Of a stretch of DNA of 10,675 nucleotides, positions 7,087 through 10,675 are shown piece by piece. This DNA comes from an uncultured Oscillospiraceae bacterium. Its GTDB lineage: Bacteria > Bacillota_A > Clostridia > Oscillospirales > Oscillospiraceae. Under the pieces are notes generated by a model. It had not been told where the DNA came from and did not search any database. It saw only the letters and a list, made by a program, of their open reading frames with translations. The stretch is from the NCBI GenBank assembly GCA_900754605.1, contig CAAEDK010000078.1, positions 1 through 10,675 on the forward strand, given 5' to 3'. The position numbers and the translations under genes are program-made. Within the stretch, counting starts at the first letter, position 1. The number at the start of each line of letters is the position of its first letter.

Positions 7087-7454
7087 AAAAGAGTGCTATC
7101 ATTATTGTATGGGGAGTCATTCTATGTACGAGCGTTTTTATTGTAGTACATATGTTATATTATACGAAAGTACAAATAGAAACACCTACTCTAATACACA
7201 AGTCTTTTGAAGGGACTATTTCCTTCTATTGTGATGAAAGTGACTCCCCATACACACATATTGTTATCGCATTGGCCAATAGGCCCGATAAAACAGAACG
7301 ATTTGTTGTTACTGAAGACACTATATTTGCCGACGATTCAGAAAGTATTATTGCAGAGCGTATAGTAGGGGTGCACGTAGAAATAGAATCTGAATATTGG
7401 AATAATGTAGAATATGATTACTATCCAGTTACTTTAATTTCCGGATGTCTTTAA
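7083..7454 (+). CDS. Small membrane-anchored protein of unknown function
   Basis: This 123-residue protein starts by ATGA overlap with the secreted protein gene, so the two are made together. Residues about 4-27 (SAIIIVWGVILCTSVFIVVH) form a single membrane segment, or an uncleaved signal anchor, with KK before it. The rest should face outside. It has alternating hydrophobic strands (GTISFYC, THIVIALA, ERFVVTEDTIFA, IVGVHVEIE, YYPVTLISGC) that suggest a small beta-barrel, loosely like DUF3221-type OB-fold proteins; that likeness is an impression only. Tight coupling to an exported partner allows an anchor, chaperone or self-protection role, none of which the sequence proves. It is as AT-rich as its neighbour and is followed by hairpins, so it is the last gene of the agrBD arm. 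Confidence 0.78.
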   Translation: MKKSAIIIVWGVILCTSVFIVVHMLYYTKVQIETPTLIHKSFEGTISFYCDESDSPYTHIVIALANRPDKTERFVVTEDTIFADDSESIIAERIVGVHVEIESEYWNNVEYDYYPVTLISGCL

Positions 7455-7567
7455 TGTAAAGACTACAAAAGTATTCTTGATGTGGACAAGATGAAGGTGG
7501 TTTTAATCGATCTATACTAGTATTTTCGTTTAGAATTAGTAACCATAAAATCTTCCGGCGCATAAAA

Positions 7568-7605
7568 GGCCGTCATCTCTGCACATAGGTATTGAGATGG
7601 CGGCC
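7568..7605. terminator. 12-bp imperfect hairpin downstream of the agrBD arm
   Basis: GGCCGTCATCTC (7568-7579) pairs with GAGATGGCGGCC (7594-7605) across a 14-nt loop, with one G-T wobble. There is no clean T-run on the plus-strand side (AATGTTATT follows). On the minus strand an imperfect T-rich stretch follows (TTTTATGCG). It could be a weak or two-way terminator or an RNA-stabilising 3' stem. Confidence 0.5.
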
Positions 7606-7658
7606 AATGTTATTCTATGCCTCGCTATACTACCCCTGAATTTTTATTTCTAGTGCTG

Positions 7659-7687
7659 AAAAGTCCCCTAAATTAGGGGACTTTTTT
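7659..7687 (+). terminator. Rho-independent terminator of the agrBD operon
   Basis: AAAAGTCCCC (7659-7668) pairs perfectly with GGGGACTTTT (7676-7685) across a 7-nt loop, followed directly by further T residues up to 7687. The A-run before and T-run after make it usable in both directions. It is the first strong terminator after agrB on the plus strand, so agrB, agrD and the two exported-protein genes form one transcription unit. It sits about 200 bp after the last stop codon. Confidence 0.85.
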
Positions 7688-7866
7688 AACACAAAATCAA
7701 AAGCTGAACGTGACAAAGGAGAGATAATCCAGAAGTTTATGGAATTCAGAGCTTCGACGAACGTCCACAGACGATCATTTCACGCCAGTGATTGTACTTG
7801 GATATCCCCCACACAGATGCGCCTTTTCCCGGTTAATAGAGACAAATTCAAGTAGGGGGTGCTTTT

Positions 7867-8157
7867 GTGTGGGAAGAACTAGTCGTAAAACGCTATCTTT
7901 GTGCAAAGACGGCTGGGCTGCTGACCTTGGAATATTATCTGCTGATAAGTCTATTTGCAGAAGATCTGGAGATTTACGGTGTCAAAATTGTTGAGTGGCA
8001 GAACAGCAACCAGCGCCCCGGCCTCACAATGAGCGGCCAGCAGATCTTTCGCCCGATTGCTCTGCTTTCCAAAGGGACTGTTGTGCCGACAAGCTTGGTG
8101 GTGGAATTTATAGGGGGCTGTCGTTTGCGTTGCCGGGGGACGGAGGACCTTCAATGA
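7867..8157 (+). CDS. DUF6514-like small protein
   Basis: This is a 96-residue protein starting at GTG 7867, with AGGGGGTG at 7854-7861 as a strong ribosome site. The pattern ELVVKRYLC, LEYYLLIS, YGVKIVE, a Thr-rich short middle and LLSKGTVVPTSLVVEFI matches my memory of DUF6514, a family of about 100 residues in Clostridia. Its members end in a GTVTPVTLxDVVEDW-like motif. The function of the family is unknown. No signal peptide or membrane segment is evident. The gene stands alone between two terminators (7659-7687 and 8244-8291), so it has its own promoter somewhere in 7688-7866, where I saw no clear -35/-10 pair. Its tail (GGCRLRCRGTEDLQ) departs from the motif expected in the family and may be altered. 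The call rests on remembered motifs. Confidence 0.65.
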   Translation: MWEELVVKRYLCAKTAGLLTLEYYLLISLFAEDLEIYGVKIVEWQNSNQRPGLTMSGQQIFRPIALLSKGTVVPTSLVVEFIGGCRLRCRGTEDLQ

Positions 8158-8222
8158 GCGTAGAACGTGGAGTGTCCCTTACTATTTACATTTCTACTTA
8201 TAGTTTCTCTCTGTCCGAATAG
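8154..8222 (+). CDS. Possible 22-residue peptide overlapping the DUF6514-like gene
   Basis: ATG 8154 overlaps the stop of the preceding gene in an ATGA arrangement and opens a frame of 22 codons (MSVERGVSLTIYIS...FSLSE) ending at TAG 8220-8222, just before a terminator. The overlap type matches the coupling seen elsewhere in this window. The only ribosome site is GGGGACGGAGGA inside the upstream gene (about 8136-8147), which is well placed. A frame this short can arise by chance and no homology is claimed. Confidence 0.22.
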   Translation: MSVERGVSLTIYISTYSFSLSE

Positions 8223-8243
8223 AGTATTTGCCTCTCATGGGGA

Positions 8244-8291
8244 GCTCGTGTTGCTGTGGTCTGCGACTACAGCAACACGGGCTTTTCTCTT
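8244..8291 (+). terminator. Rho-independent terminator after the DUF6514-like gene
   Basis: GCTCGTGTTGCTGT (8244-8257) pairs with ACAGCAACACGGGC (8269-8282), 14 bp with one wobble, across an 11-nt loop, then TTTTCTCTT. This is a strong intrinsic terminator that separates the DUF6514-like gene from the HTH regulator. Confidence 0.87.
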
Positions 8292-8456
8292 GATTAAACA
8301 AAACCGCATTGCGCATTATACATAGATTTTTACGCCCAGATGGAGCACAATGCTGATTTTACAAAAACCAGAGGAAAACTTTTTTTAACCGGAAAAGAAC
8401 CTTCCGCTTTAACCTTTATACTTCAATCACAGGGCAAGACGAGAGCGGTGAGAGGA

Positions 8457-8789
8457 ATGCCCCCGTCAGAGCGGAGAAGTGAAATCCTACGTCTGCTATG
8501 CAAGCGGAGGCACGAAACAGCCATAAATCTTGCGACAGAGTTTGGTGTCTCTGAGCGGACGATCCGCAACGATTTGGTGATTCTCTCCTGCTATTACCCG
8601 ATCCAAGTTACATGGGGACGATATGGCGGAGTGGCTCATCTACCAGAATGGTTCCACCTAGAAAACCGGATGTTATCTCCGAAACAGGAAATACTTCTCC
8701 AAAAACTGAAAACAGCCTTAGATGGGGAGGAGCTCCAAGTCATGAATAGTATTCTAGCCCAGTTTGCCCTGTATTGGGAGTATCGGTGA
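8457..8789 (+). CDS. DeoR-like HTH regulator of conjugative elements
   Basis: This 110-residue protein starts MPPSERRSEILRLLCKRRHE and continues with the helix-turn-helix ATEFGVSERTIRNDLVILS and the wing motif GRYGGVAHLPEW. It closely follows a small regulator common in clostridial conjugative transposons (MPKSERKNEILK... GVSERTIRRDI... GRYGGG). The C-terminal half (MLSPKQEILLQKLKTAL) is the usual helical tail. I chose ATG 8457 because the family begins at MP-SER and GGTGA lies 7 nt upstream. The frame extends to ATG 8340, but those 39 extra residues look like no known domain. A possible promoter is TTGATT (8290-8295) with CATTAT (8314-8319), 18 bp apart. It should bind DNA as an element-maintenance or recombination regulator; its target is unknown. 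The length is normal and no lesion is seen. Confidence 0.82.
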   Translation: MPPSERRSEILRLLCKRRHETAINLATEFGVSERTIRNDLVILSCYYPIQVTWGRYGGVAHLPEWFHLENRMLSPKQEILLQKLKTALDGEELQVMNSILAQFALYWEYR

Positions 8790-9234
8790 TCTACCGATTT
8801 CCGTCCTGATCCTTGTAAATAGAATATCCGGCAGCGGGATACGTCCGCTGACGAGAGGCCCTCCGGGAGGGGGGCTGAAGCGACGCTGGAGGATGCGCCA
8901 AGACCACCTGTGCGGGCTGTGAGCCCGCATCAAAGACGGCCAAGGAAGGTGCAGAGCGGTGCCCATCTGTCCACAAAGTAGCCTGTGGCGGGCTGTTTCG
9001 CATTGCGGCTGGCTTATCCGGCCCGACCCTCGTCAGCAATCTGATAATGATACTCCTGTCCAGCCACAGCCCCGGGTAAAACCGGGATCAAGCAATGGGG
9101 GCAGCTCGGAGAGATCCTCGGAGGGATGAGATTCCCGTGATGTGTGCCAACACAGTCCGTCTGCTGCCGCCCAGGGCCCGGGAAGTAGTGTCGAATAGGG
9201 CCAACCAGCGAAATGTATTTTTGAGAGAATTAGC
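8790..9234. other. Hairpin-rich GC-rich region without a convincing gene
   Basis: No frame on either strand here has both a start with a ribosome site and protein-like composition. Short perfect inverted repeats are crowded together: CAGCGG/CCGCTG (8832-8837 with 8845-8850), TGCGGGCT/AGCCCGCA (8911-8918 with 8922-8929), CCACA/TGTGG near 8971-8988, GGCTGG/CCGGCC near 9008-9024, and CCCGG/CCGGG near 9072-9087. A nine-codon frame, MRQDHLCGL (8893-8922), ends inside the second hairpin, with GGAGG abutting its ATG. The layout fits a structured RNA, a leader or an origin-type region in front of the downstream genes; which one cannot be decided here. Confidence 0.45.
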
Positions 9235-9273
9235 GGGGGCCGTTCTGCGGCCATACGCCTCATAACGGCCCCC
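9235..9273. promoter_or_regulatory. Perfect 10-bp hairpin before the 47-residue gene
   Basis: GGGGGCCGTT (9235-9244) pairs perfectly with AACGGCCCCC (9264-9273) across a 19-nt loop. No T-run follows, so it is not a standard terminator. It ends 21 bp before the ATG at 9295 and just ahead of its ribosome site. A control hairpin in the mRNA leader, or a protein-binding site on the element DNA, are both possible. Confidence 0.55.
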
Positions 9274-9294
9274 ATTTGAAAATGGAGATATGAA

Positions 9295-9438
9295 ATGAAC
9301 CACAACATTAACTATATCGGGATGGTGAACCTCCTTCATCACCTCCAGAATGTCGGCCTTGTTAGTCGGAAGGAGGCCGGGAGGACCGCGGCCCGGCTCC
9401 GTGTAGAGACCGGGGCGGACGTCATATTTTCTCCCTGA
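9295..9438 (+). CDS. Conserved-looking 47-residue small protein
   Basis: This short gene reads MNHNINYIGMVNLLHHLQNV and continues with GLVSRKEAGRTAARLRVETG and the end ADVIFSP, stop TGA 9436-9438. I recall similar 45-50-residue proteins (INYxxxVxxL...GLLSxKEAxxIAARIAxxxGAD-I-xS) directly before serine recombinases in clostridial conjugative elements; this copy fits that pattern. It looks like two short helices with a turn and could be an accessory DNA-binding factor, but no activity is known to me. GGAG at 9284-9287 lies 7 nt before the ATG. The recombinase starts 82 bp further on the same strand, and the two are probably transcribed together from upstream of the 9235-9273 hairpin. Confidence 0.68.
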   Translation: MNHNINYIGMVNLLHHLQNVGLVSRKEAGRTAARLRVETGADVIFSP

Positions 9439-9520
9439 TTTTTGTTGCGTTTGGATATGGATATTTTGCGGAAGTGCTGGTATTGTGTGTTGCTGACAGG
9501 AGATATAGAGAGGCGATTTC

Positions 9521-9958
9521 GTGGACGAACAGAAGAAAACTAGTGGTTCCCTGGCATTGAACAGCACGCCCCGGGTGATCACCATCGCGCCCAGCACCCC
9601 AGTCAGGGATCGAAAGCTGCGGGTGGCGGCCTACGCCCGGGTGAGCTCCAGCTCGGAGGATCAGCTCAACTCCTTTGCCGCTCAGAACGCCCACTATACA
9701 GAGCTCATCACAGCCAACCCGGAGTGGGAGTTCGTGGACGTGTACGCGGACAAGGGCATCACTGGCACCTCAGCGGAGAAGCGTGACGACTTCCAACGGC
9801 TCCTGGCGGGCTGCCGGCGGGGCCGGGTGGATAAGATCCTGGTGAAATCCTCCTCCCGATTTGCCAGGAACGCCAAGGAGTGCCTGAAGGCCATCCGGGA
9901 GCTGAAGACCCTGGGGGTAGGGGTACGGCTTCGAGGGACAGGGTATCGACACCTCTGA
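9521..9958 (+). pseudogene. Large serine recombinase, N-terminal catalytic part, frameshifted
   Basis: This is the resolvase/invertase-type catalytic domain of a large serine recombinase, the enzyme that would integrate and excise the element. Catalytic S42 is in RVAAYARVSS (34-43). It is followed by DQLNSFAAQ, the VYADKGITGTS loop (74-84) and the arginine motif KSSSRFARN (109-117). GTG 9521 has GAGAGG at 9508-9513, 7 nt upstream. The frame loses homology after LGVGVR at 9926-9928. One extra base, C9929, shifts reading, and the protein ends with a spurious tail at TGA 9956-9958. In the +1 frame the expected continuation FEGQGIDTSELAGELL is present. As read, the product is a 145-residue catalytic stub without the DNA-binding parts and could not recombine specific sites. 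Confidence 0.85.
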
Positions 9959-10675
9959 ACTGGCCGGCGAGCTTCTCACCGCCATCTTTGCCATGATGGA
10001 CCAGAAGGAGAGCGAGAACATCTCGGACAACCTCCGGTGGAGTATCGATATGCGGATGCGCACGGGGAAATACAATGCCTGCTTCGCCCCGTTTGGATAC
10101 CAACTTGTGGGCGGAAAACTGGAGCTGATCCTTGAGCAGGCGCCGATTATCCGGTATATCTATGACGCCTACCTGGCAGGCAAGACGGCGGAGGACATCG
10201 CAGCGACGCTGAATCTGTTCTCTGATGACCGCCCTTGGAAGCCACAGCGGATCGACTACATCCTCACCAATGAGCGGTACAGCGGCAATGCCCTTCTGCG
10301 GAAGCGATACACGACGGATACTATACCCCGCAAAGTGAAGCGCAACCGTGGAGAGAGGCCCATGTGTTTTGTGGCAGGAATCAATGAAGCAGTGGTTTCG
10401 CAAGAGATATTCGATAAGGCGCAGGAACTGCGCAAAAAACGATGGGAAAACCGCCTTGTCGACCCTGACATTTTTATATCCCGCCAAAACGAGCTGGCGG
10501 AACAGCTCCGCGCCGCAAAGCTGGAGAAGGAACGGTTCCTGAAGGCCGAGGAGGATCAGACGATCCAACAGACTCAGGAGCTGATTGAAGCCCTGGAGGC
10601 TGGGCCGGACTTCCTGGACGCCTTCGATGGGGAGCTGTTCCGCGAGCTCGTGGACAAGATTATCGTGGAGAGCAA
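9930..10675 (+). pseudogene. Large serine recombinase, C-terminal part without zinc ribbon, cut by window end
   Basis: This is the continuation of the recombinase in frame 3, open to the last base. It begins FEGQGIDTSELAGELL and continues through the catalytic-core helix FAMMDQKESENISDN. The Recombinase domain follows (GKYNACFAPFGYQLVGGKLE, TAEDIAATLN, RIDYILTNERYSGNALLRKR, INEAVVSQEIFDKAQELRKK). In relatives a zinc ribbon with CxxC pairs and a long coiled coil follow. Here RKKRWEN runs straight into RLVDPDIFISRQNELAEQLR, which normally lies after those parts, so about 100 residues or more seem to be missing in frame around 10440-10460. No CxxC pair remains. The tail FDGELFRELVDKIIVES is typical of the end of the family. 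Together with the frameshift this marks a decaying integrase. Confidence 0.82.

Noticed and set aside
7692..7853. Protein-like stretch KGEIIQKFMEFRASTN between the agr terminator and the DUF6514-like gene
   Set aside because: It has no start with a ribosome site at its beginning, the similarity to anything known is too weak, and the frame turns unprotein-like within 20 codons.
8340..8456. Longer start for the DeoR-like regulator
   Set aside because: The extra 39 residues resemble nothing, while the MP-SER start at 8457 matches the family and has a ribosome site.
8893..8922. Nine-codon frame MRQDHLCGL as a gene
   Set aside because: GGAGG abuts the ATG with no spacing, so initiation is doubtful; it is kept only as a remark on the hairpin region.
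9088..9597. Minus-strand frame of 169 codons across the hairpin-rich region and recombinase start
   Set aside because: It is antisense to the 47-residue gene and the recombinase start, has no recognisable motif, and runs through several inverted repeats.
9759..10568. Open frame of 269 codons on the minus strand inside the recombinase
   Set aside because: It is a shadow in GC-rich DNA; the plus strand has clear recombinase motifs over the same stretch, and the minus translation shows no family features.
1..10675. CRISPR array, tRNA, rRNA or insertion sequence
   Set aside because: No regularly spaced repeats, no tRNA or rRNA signature and no DDE transposase or terminal inverted repeats were seen.

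Overview
The window looks like part of a decaying integrative conjugative element (ICE) from a Gram-positive gut anaerobe of class Clostridia, probably a GC-rich Oscillospiraceae-type host. Three things point there. The flanking backbone genes (TOPRIM protein, VirD4/TraG coupling protein, small winged-helix protein, large serine recombinase) are of the kind found in clostridial conjugative transposons. Shine-Dalgarno sites are strong and purine-rich. The central cargo is an agr-type peptide quorum-sensing locus, a Firmicutes system. The genus is inference only; there is no rRNA or tRNA in the window.

Layout. Positions 1-2440 are GC-rich transfer backbone on the plus strand: the 3' end of a DUF3991/TOPRIM-type gene broken by a 2-nt frameshift, a VirD4-type coupling protein split by an in-frame TAG, and a small helix-turn-helix gene also cut short by an in-frame TAG. 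Positions 2515-7454 are a more AT-rich, apparently intact island with two diverging arms. The minus arm reads XRE regulator, LytTR response regulator (AgrA-like), GHKL sensor kinase (AgrC-like). The plus arm reads AgrB, a 45-residue AgrD precursor, a secreted 430-residue protein of unknown family and a 123-residue single-pass membrane-anchored protein, with ATGA overlaps at two of the three junctions. Positions 7455-8300 hold an imperfect hairpin, a rho-independent terminator, a DUF6514-like small gene and a second terminator. Positions 8457-8789 encode a DeoR-like HTH regulator typical of such elements. Positions 8790-9294 have no convincing gene but are rich in short inverted repeats. They lead into a 47-residue small protein and a large serine recombinase that carries a 1-nt frameshift, lacks the zinc ribbon and runs off the window end.

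How it fits together. AgrB should cleave and cyclise AgrD and help release a thiolactone peptide, predicted ring C-F-Y-T-A with a short Ser/Thr tail. The GHKL kinase should sense it and phosphorylate D53 of the LytTR regulator, which by analogy acts in the 200-bp divergent region between the arms. The XRE protein, first gene of the minus arm, is an extra regulator not found in classic staphylococcal agr. The secreted protein and its overlapping membrane partner sit directly behind agrD with no visible terminator, so they are the best candidates for the quorum-controlled output.

The contrast is the main point: five lesions hit four backbone genes, while every gene of the agr island is open. 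All lesions could in principle be assembly errors, so they should be checked against reads.
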